DNA from: a virus
Reading direction: 5' to 3' (one strand)
Virus record (IMG/VR): IMGVR_UViG_3300042554_000610
Span: 1 to 22,718 of that record
DNA length: 22,718 nt
Below are positions 6,577-14,811 of this stretch, piece by piece. Position 1 is the first letter of the stretch. Each line of letters begins with the position of its first letter. Under the pieces are notes generated by a model. It was not told the origin of the DNA. It saw only the letters and a program-made list of their open reading frames with translations, and made no database searches. The position numbers were made by a program, and so were the translations under genes.

Positions 6577-7554
6577 CTAACTATATAGCTTTCTGCGTTT
6601 AAGTTCAATTTTAAGACGACTGGTTTCTCGACCTTCTAGAACAGCTTTGAGCACAAACAATTTTCCATAGCGTACTACTGCTTCGTTGATGTCTTTGCAG
6701 GTTTCATGCCACACAGGAAAACTCACTGTCCATGCGTACTCTTGTGCTCGTGTAATTAACTGTGCACCTGCGCGGTCACGGTCTGGTACCAGAATGATTT
6801 CTCTATTCAATGATTCTATTAGGTCTGCTTGTATAGAACTACAGTCATTGCTGAGCACTGCTACACCATCTATGCTCATGGCATCAAAAGGTCCTTCGGT
6901 TACTATGACAAATTGACTGTCGGCAGCTTGTTGATCCAAGTTATACACATAGTTGGCACTGTACTGGCTATAGTATTTGGGTTTGATTGTGGGTTCCCAG
7001 GTTCTGGCTGTGTAGCCAATAACATCATTGTTCCAGGTAAATGGTATGATCACACGTCTATTAAGGTTATGTTCGGTGCGAGCACTGACCAACAGTGGAT
7101 AACGATCCAAGTCGATGGCACGATCCTGGCAGTAAGCCAGTGCAGTTGCATCTGTTTGCACTAGATCAATGTCTGGAGGCAATGCTCTACTTTGAAATTC
7201 AACTTCAACAACTTCGGGTTCCGGTGCAGCAGCGCCTACTAAATCTCTAACACGCACTGATTCAATGGTTAGACGCCGTATTAAATTTTCATCGGCACCT
7301 AACCACGTTAGTAATCTTATGAACCTGTATCCTAGATAGGAACCAGGTCTATAACCAGTTTTATATTGACAGTTGAAACAGTGGTAGGTTACAGATCCGT
7401 CTGGTGCAGTAATTATACCACCACGACTTCGGGTATCAGCAGATTCGCCGCGATGTTGACAGCAAGGAGCATTAAAAGATATCCAGCCACTGGGACTACG
7501 CCGGCGTCGTGCAGGCAGTAATTGTAGGGTGGCATCTTGAACGGCAGTCAACAT
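6577..7554 (-). CDS. 61: DNA primase with zinc-binding and TOPRIM domains (T4 gp61-like)
   Basis: A 325-aa protein. The N-terminal zinc-binding region has C31-C32-x-H34 and later C59-x-x-C62 (HCFNCQYKTGY), as in gp61/DnaG-type primases. The TOPRIM domain shows VIVTEGPFDAMS with the acidic E220-G221 and ILVPDRDRAG with D258-x-D260, the metal-binding residues. The protein synthesises RNA primers for lagging-strand replication with the gp41 helicase encoded one base downstream. Length is close to T4 gp61 (342 aa). The ATG at 7554 lies 7 nt after the -10 box of a sigma70-type promoter and has no Shine-Dalgarno, so the mRNA may be leaderless. The promoter spans an 11-bp inverted repeat, a possible operator. 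Confidence 0.93.
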   Translation of the reverse strand: MLTAVQDATLQLLPARRRRSPSGWISFNAPCCQHRGESADTRSRGGIITAPDGSVTYHCFNCQYKTGYRPGSYLGYRFIRLLTWLGADENLIRRLTIESVRVRDLVGAAAPEPEVVEVEFQSRALPPDIDLVQTDATALAYCQDRAIDLDRYPLLVSARTEHNLNRRVIIPFTWNNDVIGYTARTWEPTIKPKYYSQYSANYVYNLDQQAADSQFVIVTEGPFDAMSIDGVAVLSNDCSSIQADLIESLNREIILVPDRDRAGAQLITRAQEYAWTVSFPVWHETCKDINEAVVRYGKLFVLKAVLEGRETSRLKIELKRRKLYS

Positions 7555-7555
7555 C

Positions 7556-7583
7556 TTTAGCAGTATATATGAATACTGCTAAA
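7556..7583 (-). repeat. 11-bp perfect inverted repeat over the primase promoter
   Basis: The arms TTTAGCAGTAT (7556-7566) and ATACTGCTAAA (7573-7583) are perfect complements with a 6-nt spacer. The repeat covers the -10 box and most of the spacer of the primase promoter and ends one base before the ATG. It could be a repressor operator, or an RNA hairpin on mRNA arriving from the fibre genes. No T-run follows, so a plain terminator is unlikely. Confidence 0.85.
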
Positions 7584-7590
7584 CAGTCAA
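7562..7590 (-). promoter_or_regulatory. Sigma70-type promoter of primase-helicase operon
   Basis: On the minus strand TTGACT (7590-7585), a 17-nt spacer, then TATACT (7567-7562), each one mismatch from consensus. The ATG follows 7 nt after the -10 box. It separates the early replication genes from the upstream late fibre genes. Confidence 0.75.
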
Positions 7591-7599
7591 CAAATTAGA

Positions 7600-8445
7600 C
7601 TACACAGGCGGTCTCATGGCTCCTAATGCTCTGGGCGCACTGGCTGGCGGAGCAGTAGTAGTAGTAGGAGCCACCGCAGGCCATATTTCAAATGAGATGT
7701 TAAGCATGGTATTAGAACTAGCAGCATACCAACCATTATGCCAAACCTGATATGTAGTTTGACTATTATTGTTAGTCAATGCTAATCTAAATCGCGTAGC
7801 ATCATAGGGCAATACCATGATCTGGTTAGTCCAATGTCCAGGCATAGCCATACCACCAGTAGCCGGAATAAAATAAATGGCCATATTTTGCACATCACCA
7901 GTCCATAAGTTATCTGTAAAAACAGGATGATATGTGGTATTAAAAGCCATGCCTGCGGGTAATGTCAGTAAGTATCCGCCGGTGCCTGCTTGCCCACCAG
8001 CAAAACCAAATTTATAAGTTATTCTGGCTTTGTCGCCTATGCGCTGTGTTTCTATACGTTGCACAGTCCTAGTCCCAGTAACTGGTTGATTATGTGTGGA
8101 TCCAAAAATAATAGTATTTTCTACTACAGTATTTGAAATACCAGAGCCAGCTGGTCCAGTGGCACCTGCAGGTCCTTGAACGCCAGCTGGTCCTTGCAAT
8201 CCAGTTGCTCCAGTAGCACCTGGTGCACCATTCTCTCCGGCTGGACCCGGAACACCTTGTGGCCCAGTGTCTCCTTTATCACCCTGTGGCCCTTGAGCCC
8301 CGGGCTCCCCATGGACAGCAGTTACTTGCGGTGTAGGTTGAGCAATAGTGCCTTTCCATTTAGTTCCATCAAATGTATACTTCACACCATTTGGTGTAGT
8401 GTGTGTATCACCGGATTGAGGGTTCAGTGGTAAGTTGTTAATCAT
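7600..8445 (-). CDS. Collagen-like tail fibre / virion surface protein
   Basis: A 281-aa protein from ATG 8445 with a good AGGAAA Shine-Dalgarno. Residues 1-35 form a short domain (NGVKYTFDGTKWKG), typical of phage fibre N-termini. Residues about 46-101 are Gly-X-Y collagen repeats (GEPGAQGPQGDKGDTGPQG and on), which should make a trimeric triple helix. The rest (102-255) is a beta-rich C-terminal domain with aromatic residues (WHNGWYAASS), followed by a Pro/Ala/Thr-rich tail. Such C-terminal domains in phage fibres usually trimerise or bind the host surface. It is the last gene of the fibre cluster, 18 nt after the preceding gene. The receptor is unknown. Confidence 0.8.
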   Translation of the reverse strand: MINNLPLNPQSGDTHTTPNGVKYTFDGTKWKGTIAQPTPQVTAVHGEPGAQGPQGDKGDTGPQGVPGPAGENGAPGATGATGLQGPAGVQGPAGATGPAGSGISNTVVENTIIFGSTHNQPVTGTRTVQRIETQRIGDKARITYKFGFAGGQAGTGGYLLTLPAGMAFNTTYHPVFTDNLWTGDVQNMAIYFIPATGGMAMPGHWTNQIMVLPYDATRFRLALTNNNSQTTYQVWHNGWYAASSNTMLNISFEIWPAVAPTTTTAPPASAPRALGAMRPPV

Positions 8446-8463
8446 GCGATTTCCTAAACATTG

Positions 8464-9150
8464 TTAAACTAGTGTAAATGTGATACCAAATGCTGGATTG
8501 TAATCGGCTCGTGTTGTATATCCGGCATCAGTTCCGCCTAATTGAGTAGGCAAGTTGGTGACTTGGTTAGTTACACTAGTGGAACTTCCAACTATGCTGT
8601 AACTTAATGTGGTAAAGGCGGGTAATCCGCCTACAGTGGCAGTTCTATTTGTGCCTCCATTGCCCGGCGATGCTGTACTGGCTGTGTACAATGGACCTGG
8701 GCTACGAATTACCAAGAAATACCGATAAGCTGGAACAACAAATTCAACGTCAGTGACTCCAGTATAAGTTTGGCCGCCAACCACTGAACTTTGTCCGATT
8801 AGTTGTGAGCCGAATATCGGTGCACTAAAACTACCAATGGTGTTTTCCAATGAACTAACTGAAAATTGCCAACGCCATGTACCACCAGTTTGCGAAGTTG
8901 AAATCCCTAGACTGGTTGTGGCTCCACTGGCGATTTTTATTGCGCGATGTGCGTACATGACTTGTATTATAGGACGAACTGATGCTGTAAAATTACCGCC
9001 AGGATTACTGGTTCCTGCTGTATACCATATGGTATTATCACTCCAAGCTACCTGTGTGCCCAACGATAATGCCGGATCACTGACACCTGCAGATATCAAA
9101 ATTCTGCGTCGTCGTCCAAAATTACTTACAGCAGTAAATGAACTAAACAC
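8464..9150 (-). CDS. Putative fibre-associated virion protein (GTG start)
   Basis: A 228-aa Ser/Thr/Gly-rich, beta-rich protein lying between two collagen-like fibre genes. The GTG at 9150 is chosen because AGGA precedes it by 8 nt and the upstream stop is one base away; no ATG lies near. Features are a basic patch FGRRRRILIS near residue 11, a central block WRWQFSVSSLENT and a C-terminal Ser/Thr/Asn block. There is no signal peptide, TM segment or catalytic motif. The composition and location suggest a tail-fibre component or fibre cap/adhesin. The sequence alone does not say which. Confidence 0.6.
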   Translation of the reverse strand: MFSSFTAVSNFGRRRRILISAGVSDPALSLGTQVAWSDNTIWYTAGTSNPGGNFTASVRPIIQVMYAHRAIKIASGATTSLGISTSQTGGTWRWQFSVSSLENTIGSFSAPIFGSQLIGQSSVVGGQTYTGVTDVEFVVPAYRYFLVIRSPGPLYTASTASPGNGGTNRTATVGGLPAFTTLSYSIVGSSTSVTNQVTNLPTQLGGTDAGYTTRADYNPAFGITFTLV

Positions 9151-9151
9151 T

Positions 9152-11695
9152 TTAGAATCCTGACAACTGGCCTAGTACCGTATAGGTCCCAGATGCATTA
9201 AGCACACTAAAAGTTAATGTATCAATTCTGTTAGCATTGGCTGTAGGCAAGGTATTGCCGGCCCAGTTTATGGTTTGTGCTACACCTCCAATCTGTACAG
9301 CATTGGCATAATAAGCAGTGGCACCTTGAACAATAACTAAGGTAATTGCAGTGGCATATCCGCTTGCTAAACTAAGATTGGCAAAGTTAGCTGTCCAATT
9401 AGCACTGGGCGTAGTGTGCCTAAAGATTTGGTTATTGGTACAATCATGTGTAACAACACCAGTGGCATTGGATAAACTAGTAAACGATTCATGAACACCG
9501 CTCATTTTACTAGTGCCGGTGAACGTAGGATTAGCAATAGTAGGGGAAGGTCCTACCGCTGGATTACTATCTACCCAAGCCGAACCAGTCCAAATGTATG
9601 TGTTACCATCATCAGTGTCATAGTAAAGTTGACCAGTTACCGGACTGGAGGGTGGTACGCTTTGAACTGCGGCTGCTGCTCGTGTCCATGCTGTATTTTG
9701 GAAGGTTCCGTCGCTGAATGTTATGCCGGGCCAACTAACAGGTGCCGGACTTACATCCATTGCAGTTGGTGGCAATTGTAAATTACCACCAATATCAAAA
9801 GTCCAAACTTTATTACCACCAGCATAACTCAGCGCAGAAATCTTAACATTGCCACTGTTCATCATGATGTTAAAGGCATCATTGAAGTCAGTGGCATTAG
9901 TGTCGGTACCTTGGATATAGATAAATCCAGAATTACCGCTTGTATGTGGGAACCCCAATGTAACTGCTTTATCTACTTCTGCTGAGGGCATTTCCATGCC
10001 AGATCTAACATAGTTACCGGTAATAGTATCTACTTTGAATAAAAATCTCTTGTCAATGTCTATGTCGGGTCTGAGCTGAATGGCATCACTTATACCGCCA
10101 ATGCTTGATCCGTAGATATTTCTACCAACTTGGATGTTGCCCGATTTCAACAAATTAGTATCGGAACGATAAGTTAAATCAACATCAGCTCTGGGATATT
10201 GAGCGGTAGTTCTGTTTTCGACAAATACCGGATAATAGGTAGTAGTTAAGCCATTGGTATCAACTATGTCGATCCTGTCAGTGGGTCCAGTAGCACCCAC
10301 ATTGCCAGTGATCCCAGTGGCACCTGTTAAACCAGTGGCTCCAATGGTGTATCCAGCATCTACAGAAATACCATCTGATCTTGTTAAGATTAGTCTTCCT
10401 GAACCGTTAATGCTAGCTGAGCTTAAGCCGACTCCGGTAGCTCCAGTAGTTCCTGTGGCTCCTTGTATGCCCTGTGCTCCTGGATTACCAGTAGCTCCAG
10501 TGGCACCACCTGGAGTTCCTGCAGGACCCACTGGTCCTGTTGCGCCCGTTGAACCAGCTCCAGTGGCTCCTGGCAGACCTTGCGGTCCTTGTATACCAGT
10601 GGCACCACGTTCTCCGGTAGCGCCAGTGGCTCCAGTAATGCCCTGCTGCCCTTGAGCACCAGTGGCACCTGTTAATCCTTGTAAACCAGCTGGTCCACTG
10701 GCACCAGTGGCGCCTGGTAATCCCGGTGATCCTTGTATACCAATGGGTCCGGTGCTGCCGGTAGCTCCAACAGGACCGCCTGGTCCTATGTTACCTTGTA
10801 TACCAGTGGCTCCAGTCAAACCGGTTGATCCTGTTAAGCCGGTGGCTCCTGTAGCCCCAATGTCACCAGTGGCACCTACTAGTCCAGAAGCACCTGTAGC
10901 TCCTTCTATACCTTGTGGTCCTACTATACCTTGTGCACCACTGAGGTCTGATACATATTGATAGCTGGTACCATTCCACAAATATAATCTACTGTTTTCA
11001 GGATCAGAAGCATAGTTGCCATTATCAATTATAGCAAACTGTCCTGCTGTGATATTGGCCGGCGATACATCTGCTGTAAGCGTGGCCACATTTACATAGG
11101 TTTTAGCAATACTGAATCCTAATCCAGTGGGTCCTGTAGCTCCAGTATTACCAGTCAAGCCAGTGGCACCTATGACTGTACCTGCATTGATACTGACATT
11201 ATCAGTCCTAGTCAATATCAAGTTACCCAACACAATATTAGCAGTGATGATATCTACACCACTTGCACCTACATTACCAGTGAGTCCGGTGGCTCCTACG
11301 TTACCAGTGAGTCCGGTGGCTCCTATGTTACCTGTTAGTCCGGTGGCACCAGTAGCACCACCAGGTGACCCAGGTAGTCCAGTGGCGCCTATATTTCCTG
11401 TTAGTCCAGTGGCACCAGTGGCACCACCAGGTGATCCAGCTGGACCAATGTTACCAGTGGCTCCAATTGGACCAATGTTACCTTGTAAGCCGGTAGCTCC
11501 AGCTGGCCCGGTAAGACCAGTGGCACCTGCCATGATAAGATTCCCACCGGGCGTAACACCATCATGTATACGCAGTGTACGATAAGTAGTATCTAAGGTG
11601 ATTTCACCTAAGGGACCAGTGTAGTTACTGCTTACCGCAGCATTGCCACGTTTTAACAGATATTGTTTGATCGTTACATTAGATATAGTAGCCAT
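9152..11695 (-). CDS. Large collagen-like tail fibre protein
   Basis: An 847-aa protein. The N-terminus ([20 protein letters not shown], then [17 protein letters not shown]) matches the short N-terminal domain shared by phage tropism-determinant-type fibres (LKRG...GE...L.IGDG pattern). Collagen-like Gly-X-Y segments, mostly GATGxTG, lie at about 57-150, 180-197, 256-430 and 458-475. They are broken by globular inserts, two of which are related ([20 protein letters not shown] and [20 protein letters not shown]). A beta-rich C-terminal region of roughly 370 residues includes [17 protein letters not shown], common in marine phage fibres. The ATG overlaps the upstream stop as TAATG, so the two are coupled. 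It is likely the main long fibre. The repeats make it prone to slippage and recombination. Confidence 0.85.
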   Translation of the reverse strand: MATISNVTIKQYLLKRGNAAVSSNYTGPLGEITLDTTYRTLRIHDGVTPGGNLIMAGATGLTGPAGATGLQGNIGPIGATGNIGPAGSPGGATGATGLTGNIGATGLPGSPGGATGATGLTGNIGATGLTGNVGATGLTGNVGASGVDIITANIVLGNLILTRTDNVSINAGTVIGATGLTGNTGATGPTGLGFSIAKTYVNVATLTADVSPANITAGQFAIIDNGNYASDPENSRLYLWNGTSYQYVSDLSGAQGIVGPQGIEGATGASGLVGATGDIGATGATGLTGSTGLTGATGIQGNIGPGGPVGATGSTGPIGIQGSPGLPGATGASGPAGLQGLTGATGAQGQQGITGATGATGERGATGIQGPQGLPGATGAGSTGATGPVGPAGTPGGATGATGNPGAQGIQGATGTTGATGVGLSSASINGSGRLILTRSDGISVDAGYTIGATGLTGATGITGNVGATGPTDRIDIVDTNGLTTTYYPVFVENRTTAQYPRADVDLTYRSDTNLLKSGNIQVGRNIYGSSIGGISDAIQLRPDIDIDKRFLFKVDTITGNYVRSGMEMPSAEVDKAVTLGFPHTSGNSGFIYIQGTDTNATDFNDAFNIMMNSGNVKISALSYAGGNKVWTFDIGGNLQLPPTAMDVSPAPVSWPGITFSDGTFQNTAWTRAAAAVQSVPPSSPVTGQLYYDTDDGNTYIWTGSAWVDSNPAVGPSPTIANPTFTGTSKMSGVHESFTSLSNATGVVTHDCTNNQIFRHTTPSANWTANFANLSLASGYATAITLVIVQGATAYYANAVQIGGVAQTINWAGNTLPTANANRIDTLTFSVLNASGTYTVLGQLSGF
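11271..11351 (-). repeat. 27-bp tandem repeat coding for G-x-y collagen units
   Basis: Three consecutive 27-bp units (11271-11297, 11298-11324, 11325-11351) encode NVGATGLTG / NIGATGLTG-type nonapeptides. The first two differ by one base, the third by several. Similar partial units recur downstream to about 11450. This recent duplication shows the collagen stalk changes length by unit gain or loss. Confidence 0.85.
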
Positions 11696-12186
11696 TATAT
11701 AGTCCCGCCGTCAATGCTAATACTTTCCTCAGTGCTAGGCGTAGTATCTGAATAATATGCCGGGCGAACATGCAGATCTAGTGGAACTCCAAAATTATCG
11801 TCAATGTAAACTGGAGTTTCTTGATCGGTGCTGATATTAATAGTACGGAAAGTTAATTTATATATCCTTTGATCCAGATTGTCTACTATGGACTTGGCAA
11901 TGGTAAAAGAGGCTCTACCTAAAGTCACGTTGCTTAGAGTCACTGCAAAACTTTGCACAGTAAGCTGATTAGCTGGATCCTGTATGTCTGCTTGCATGCT
12001 GTAACCAGCAAGATTGACCGGTTTCTGATCTTGGTTCTTGATAAGGACTTGAATAGGATTGTCCACTCCCTGATATATGGTTACTGGTTTAGCGTACACA
12101 ACACGATTCCTTGTAGTAAAGATAGCAGGGTCCCAAAATTGAACCTCCACGATATTCGGATATAAATATGTTTGGATTGTTGTCAT
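11695..12186 (-). CDS. Conserved phage virion-type protein upstream of fibres
   Basis: A 163-aa protein from ATG 12186; the frame extends to a TTG at 12207, rejected because it would place the late promoter inside the gene. It is beta-rich: [35 protein letters not shown] and [19 protein letters not shown] are the most recognisable parts. From memory, proteins with VTIYQGxDNPIQ and QDQKPVNL occur next to fibre or baseplate genes in T4-like cyanophages; the function is not established. The fold looks like a beta sandwich, possibly an adaptor linking fibres to the baseplate (inference). A perfect TATAAATA lies only 8 nt before the ATG, and the next gene starts by TAATG overlap. Confidence 0.7.
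   Translation of the reverse strand: MTTIQTYLYPNIVEVQFWDPAIFTTRNRVVYAKPVTIYQGVDNPIQVLIKNQDQKPVNLAGYSMQADIQDPANQLTVQSFAVTLSNVTLGRASFTIAKSIVDNLDQRIYKLTFRTINISTDQETPVYIDDNFGVPLDLHVRPAYYSDTTPSTEESISIDGGTI
12161..12168 (+). promoter_or_regulatory. T4-type late promoter on the plus strand
   Basis: A perfect TATAAATA on the plus strand, inside the first codons of the minus-strand gene that starts at 12186. It lies 40 nt before the GTG of the only plus-strand gene in the window. Confidence 0.65.
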
Positions 12187-12194
12187 TATTTTAC

Positions 12195-12202
12195 TATTTA
12201 TA
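12195..12202 (-). promoter_or_regulatory. T4-type late promoter of the fibre cluster
   Basis: A perfect TATAAATA on the minus strand, 8 nt before the ATG at 12186. It should drive the fibre cluster 12186-7600. Expected initiation falls almost on the ATG, so the mRNA would have little or no leader. Confidence 0.7.
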
Positions 12203-12208
12203 GACAAA

Positions 12209-12580
12209 GTGGAAGAAATAAAGCTGTTATTGAGTCAATACCCGTTCCTGACCTATCTAGTATATGGTGGCAACGAATACATAGGAATCATACAAAATTC
12301 CGACGAACAAATCACTACCATGTACGATTTTGGAAGTCTGCGCGACAGTGGTCAGAAACGCAAATTTCTAGACTTTGGTGAGCAGTGGTGGTGGGAATCA
12401 AATCGCATGATTCCCATTAATGTTTTTCTTAAATCAGATTGGGCTGAGTTCAAGTTTTGTGTTAAAACCATGAACAGCAAAGACGTTAACATACGCATGG
12501 GCCCGCATATTAACCTTAAGGAAATGGCCGCTAAACGCAGCAAACGCAGATCAATTACTTTAGTTAGAAAGATTCAGTAG
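12209..12580 (+). CDS. Conserved T4-like phage protein, the only plus-strand gene
   Basis: A 123-aa protein starting at GTG 12209 (MEEIKLLLSQYPFLTYLVYG). Conserved-looking parts are YGGNEYIGIIQNSDEQITTMY and EQWWWESNRMIPINVFL. The C-terminus is basic (KEMAAKRSKRRSITLVRKI). From memory, a protein with the same YGG-x-Y-x-GIIQN and WWWESNR-IPINIFL motifs is widespread in T4-like cyanophages and is annotated as hypothetical. No Shine-Dalgarno is visible before the GTG. A TATAAATA at 12161-12168 on the same strand supports late expression. The 3' end overlaps the convergent minus-strand gene by 21 nt. The function is unknown. Confidence 0.8.
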   Translation: MEEIKLLLSQYPFLTYLVYGGNEYIGIIQNSDEQITTMYDFGSLRDSGQKRKFLDFGEQWWWESNRMIPINVFLKSDWAEFKFCVKTMNSKDVNIRMGPHINLKEMAAKRSKRRSITLVRKIQ

Positions 12581-13138
12581 ATTCATATGCACCACCACTA
12601 GGTGCGAATAAGCTATGCCATGAGCCTTCTTAAAAGCATAACCATCGTTATCTGCACGATCCCACACAGACGCAGCTACTTCACGCCAGGTCTTACCAAT
12701 GAGATGTCGCTTGGCAGGCCTGATCACTGCTAGAAACATGGCCAACCTTGCAATGGTATCAACAGGTTCTGGCATGCGTTGTAAGGTATCATAATGATTA
12801 CCAATGTGAATTAACTGCTCACAGAACTCACGTTCTTGCAGTCTGGACCATGGTGGCTGTTGAGCTATGAGTTGATCTAAGTGAGCAGGATCACGCACTT
12901 GGCTGTAAACATGCACATTTAGCAAGTCCAACTTGATATAGCCGCGCTGTTCAGCAACACGATAGTCCAAGGCTGCGCGGCCAGTCACAGGATCTTGCGG
13001 TATACTGGTTACATAAACACCAGTATTATGTGCTTGACTGACACCGTTGTTGATGATGGTAGCTGGCACTGCACGTACATGCTTGAGTACATGAGTTCGA
13101 TCTGCGAAATCAATGTCTACGTCACTGGTAAATTTCAT
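12560..13138 (-). CDS. Miniature DnaE-like (C-family polymerase palm) protein
   Basis: A 192-aa protein; ATG 13138 overlaps the upstream stop as ATGA, which decides the start over a TTG at 13168. The sequence follows the order of bacterial replicase DnaE. DVDIDF (6-11) matches the PDxDxDF metal site, HNTGVYVTSI (37-46) matches HAGGVVI, YIKLDLLN (67-74) matches the KFDFLGL third catalytic Asp, and YAFKKAHGIAYSHL (167-180) matches the YGFNKSHAAAYA finger motif. All three catalytic Asp are kept (D8, D10, D71). DnaE is over 1,000 aa, so most of it is missing here. From memory, T4-like marine phages carry similar short proteins annotated as hypothetical. Whether it has polymerase activity is unknown. 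Confidence 0.75.
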   Translation of the reverse strand: MKFTSDVDIDFADRTHVLKHVRAVPATIINNGVSQAHNTGVYVTSIPQDPVTGRAALDYRVAEQRGYIKLDLLNVHVYSQVRDPAHLDQLIAQQPPWSRLQEREFCEQLIHIGNHYDTLQRMPEPVDTIARLAMFLAVIRPAKRHLIGKTWREVAASVWDRADNDGYAFKKAHGIAYSHLVVVHMNLLNLSN

Positions 13139-13833
13139 AAGCCAGCCAACTTCAACACTGTTTTGCAAAACTCTGCATCTTCAGGAAAATCACGAAAACG
13201 CGATTGCCAAAAGTCTGGATCAACCAAGTGCATGATTGTGGCCAGTTGATGCTGATTGAGTCTTTCTAGAAATTCTTGACCAGATGTACAATTATACACT
13301 GCCCACAGGCTAACTCTACCAGTGACAATGTGATAACACACACGGTTTTCATTGACCAGTCTAAAATAGTCTTGATAACCGTTGCGATACTCAGGATGTT
13401 CATGTGCATAATCCATCATGGTTTGTACACTGCGCTCTAAGGCATCTTTGACTGATTCTCTGCGTAGATAATCAAACAACCATTCTGAGTAGAGTTTTTC
13501 TGAGCACCATTGGTCAATCTTTTTATTGTTTTTCAAAAGCCAAGAGGTATAATTGGCAAAGTTAACACAATGAATGCTGTGACAATGCCTACCAAAACGC
13601 ACGAAAGCAGTGTAATAAGGGCTGTCCACAAAGTCCGCATAGGTTCTAGTCCTTCCTGTTTGTGTGGTTGAATAAAACAATAGATATGCTTGTAAACCCC
13701 AACGTACTCCAATTTCATGCTCTTGTTGAAATCTGCGTTTAGGTTCACATGAATGTGCTGTCAGTGTGCTTTCACGTTTGAACTCACGCTGACAATACTT
13801 ACACTGATAAGTCGCTTTTAATTTTTCTGTCAT
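13135..13833 (-). CDS. Zinc-finger protein, conserved in T4-like phages, unknown role
   Basis: A 232-aa protein taken from ATG 13833 (MTEKLKATYQCKYCQREF). A second ATG at 13854 would add seven residues. The N-terminus has a single C2H2/C2HC-type finger: C11-x-x-C14 and H27-x-C29, followed by basic residues EPKRR. The rest is helical and Trp/Tyr-rich (NYTSWLLKNNKKIDQWC, LWAVYNCTSGQEFLERL, FWQSRFRDFP). It resembles, from memory, zinc-finger proteins next to the DnaE-like gene in T4-like cyanophages. It overlaps the upstream gene by 35 nt and couples by ATGA to the mini-DnaE. The stable pairing suggests the two work on the same nucleic-acid substrate, which is inference. Confidence 0.75.
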   Translation of the reverse strand: MTEKLKATYQCKYCQREFKRESTLTAHSCEPKRRFQQEHEIGVRWGLQAYLLFYSTTQTGRTRTYADFVDSPYYTAFVRFGRHCHSIHCVNFANYTSWLLKNNKKIDQWCSEKLYSEWLFDYLRRESVKDALERSVQTMMDYAHEHPEYRNGYQDYFRLVNENRVCYHIVTGRVSLWAVYNCTSGQEFLERLNQHQLATIMHLVDPDFWQSRFRDFPEDAEFCKTVLKLAGL

Positions 13834-14266
13834 CCCAACCAAGGTCTCTTGCATATTGTTTTATCTGCTCTGGTGTTAGTACACTGATCAACAAGTCTAG
13901 TTCATCATCACGTATGCCAGGATTTTCCTGTTCAACGAAACGTCTTAGAGCTGCATTTGCGGTTTTCTTCTTGGCGCCAAGCCAATAGTGTCTTTGTGAA
14001 CCCATGCTGGGACTAACAGTGGTACACAGCAACCACTGTAGTTTAGGATGACGTCCGATGTCAAAGAAGTTTAAATTCACACGTTCATTGTGTGCTCTAA
14101 GATACCAAGCCTGTAGATCTGGATGACCTTCTACATTACCACCATACTTCATCATTAGAAAAGTACTGAACTTCTTGCGTTCCTCGTCGGTCAAGCTGTC
14201 ATAGAATTCACGATTTTTGCTGTCAAAGGCTTGCATTTCATTTTGTATACTGAGCTTGTCGGACAT
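13799..14266 (-). CDS. Conserved phage protein of the UvsW operon, unknown function
   Basis: A 155-aa protein whose ATG at 14266 overlaps the upstream stop as TAATG. It is mostly helical: FDSKNREFYDSLTDEERKKF near residue 14, NLNFFDIGRHPKLQWLLC in the middle, a basic part (YWLGAKKKTANAALRRFV) and a C-terminal acidic/helical tail (LTPEQIKQYARDLGWDDRKI). No metal-binding or nucleotide-binding motif is visible. The fixed location between the 169-aa gene and the zinc-finger gene, with overlaps on both sides, suggests a small factor in replication or recombination. I do not recognise a defined family beyond a memory of similar proteins in marine T4-like phages. Confidence 0.75.
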   Translation of the reverse strand: MSDKLSIQNEMQAFDSKNREFYDSLTDEERKKFSTFLMMKYGGNVEGHPDLQAWYLRAHNERVNLNFFDIGRHPKLQWLLCTTVSPSMGSQRHYWLGAKKKTANAALRRFVEQENPGIRDDELDLLISVLTPEQIKQYARDLGWDDRKIKSDLSV

Positions 14267-14775
14267 TACCAGGCTCTCCCAAAGTCAATGACTTCACTGA
14301 CACGACTGATGTCTTTGACAAAGTAAGCACACAAAGGTGCATCACTGTCACTGTCAATGGGCACTGCTAACAGTTGCCCCGGCTTGAGTTTAGGGAAATA
14401 CCATTTAACATCTTGATAGATGTCAATGATTTCCACTGGATGAAATTCTGGTCTGTAGCTTTTAAGCGGATTAAAACAAAAGGCCGAAAAGCCGCGATCA
14501 TTGATTGATGTAAGTGGTACCACTTCTAAGTCGCCGAGATCATTTTCACCGATCAACAACTGCCAATCCACTGGCATTTTAACTGTGTGCTCACCTATGC
14601 GTAGCACCAAAGCTGGTGAATTAAAACTTTCTAAAAATATCAGTGGAATGTAAAAGTAGTCGGGTGATTTGGGATCCGAGTTATCTAATACGCAAAAGCG
14701 TAAATCCTCAACTTCATCAGGAATTTCATTAAGGTCGTAGGCTCGATTGGTTTCTAGGTTAAGTATTCTGCTCAT
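14266..14775 (-). CDS. Conserved phage protein downstream of UvsW, unknown function
   Basis: A 169-aa beta-rich acidic protein from ATG 14775. Recognisable parts are YFYIPLIFLESFNSPALVLR, IGEHTVKMPVDWQLLIGEND, LEVVPLTSINDRGFSAFCFN and a C-terminal VKWYFPKLKPGQLLAVPID. From memory it has counterparts in T4-like cyanophages with MPLDW and PLTS-N-RGF motifs, unnamed. No catalytic residues can be picked out. A TATAAT box ends 6 nt before the ATG, with TTGACC 18 nt further up, so the gene may start a leaderless mRNA in addition to being read from UvsW (gap 7 nt). Confidence 0.75.
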   Translation of the reverse strand: MSRILNLETNRAYDLNEIPDEVEDLRFCVLDNSDPKSPDYFYIPLIFLESFNSPALVLRIGEHTVKMPVDWQLLIGENDLGDLEVVPLTSINDRGFSAFCFNPLKSYRPEFHPVEIIDIYQDVKWYFPKLKPGQLLAVPIDSDSDAPLCAYFVKDISRVSEVIDFGRAW

Positions 14776-14781
14776 GGTCTC

Positions 14782-14811
14782 ATTATATATAATTTACTCG
14801 CTCAAGGTCAA
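14782..14811 (-). promoter_or_regulatory. Possible sigma70-type promoter at the end of UvsW
   Basis: On the minus strand TTGACC (14811-14806), an 18-nt spacer, then TATAAT (14787-14782). The ATG at 14775 follows 6 nt after the -10 box. It overlaps the last UvsW codons. The -35 box has one mismatch and the spacer is one base longer than in the other promoters. Confidence 0.55.

Noticed and set aside
6576-6608. TTG start of the helicase at 6608
   Set aside because: It overlaps the primase gene by 32 nt, and the ATG at 6575 sits right after the primase stop.
8124-8312. Second minus-strand frame inside the smaller collagen-like gene
   Set aside because: It is a shifted reading of the Gly-X-Y repeat region and has no independent start signal.
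11271-11450. Repeats that might suggest a CRISPR array
   Set aside because: The units are in tandem without spacers and in frame with the collagen-like coding sequence.
10254-11585. Long plus-strand frames inside the large fibre gene with PVAPVxP repeats
   Set aside because: They are the antisense reading of GATG/Gly-X-Y codons. The repeats keep stops out of that frame, there is no ribosome site, and the minus-strand collagen frame explains the sequence.
12587-12603. Small hairpin GCACC/GGTGC after the plus-strand gene as its terminator
   Set aside because: The stem has only 5 bp, there is no T-run, and it lies in the coding end of the convergent gene.
13139-13168. TTG start of the DnaE-like gene at 13168
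   Set aside because: The ATG at 13138 makes an ATGA overlap with the previous stop, as elsewhere in the genome.
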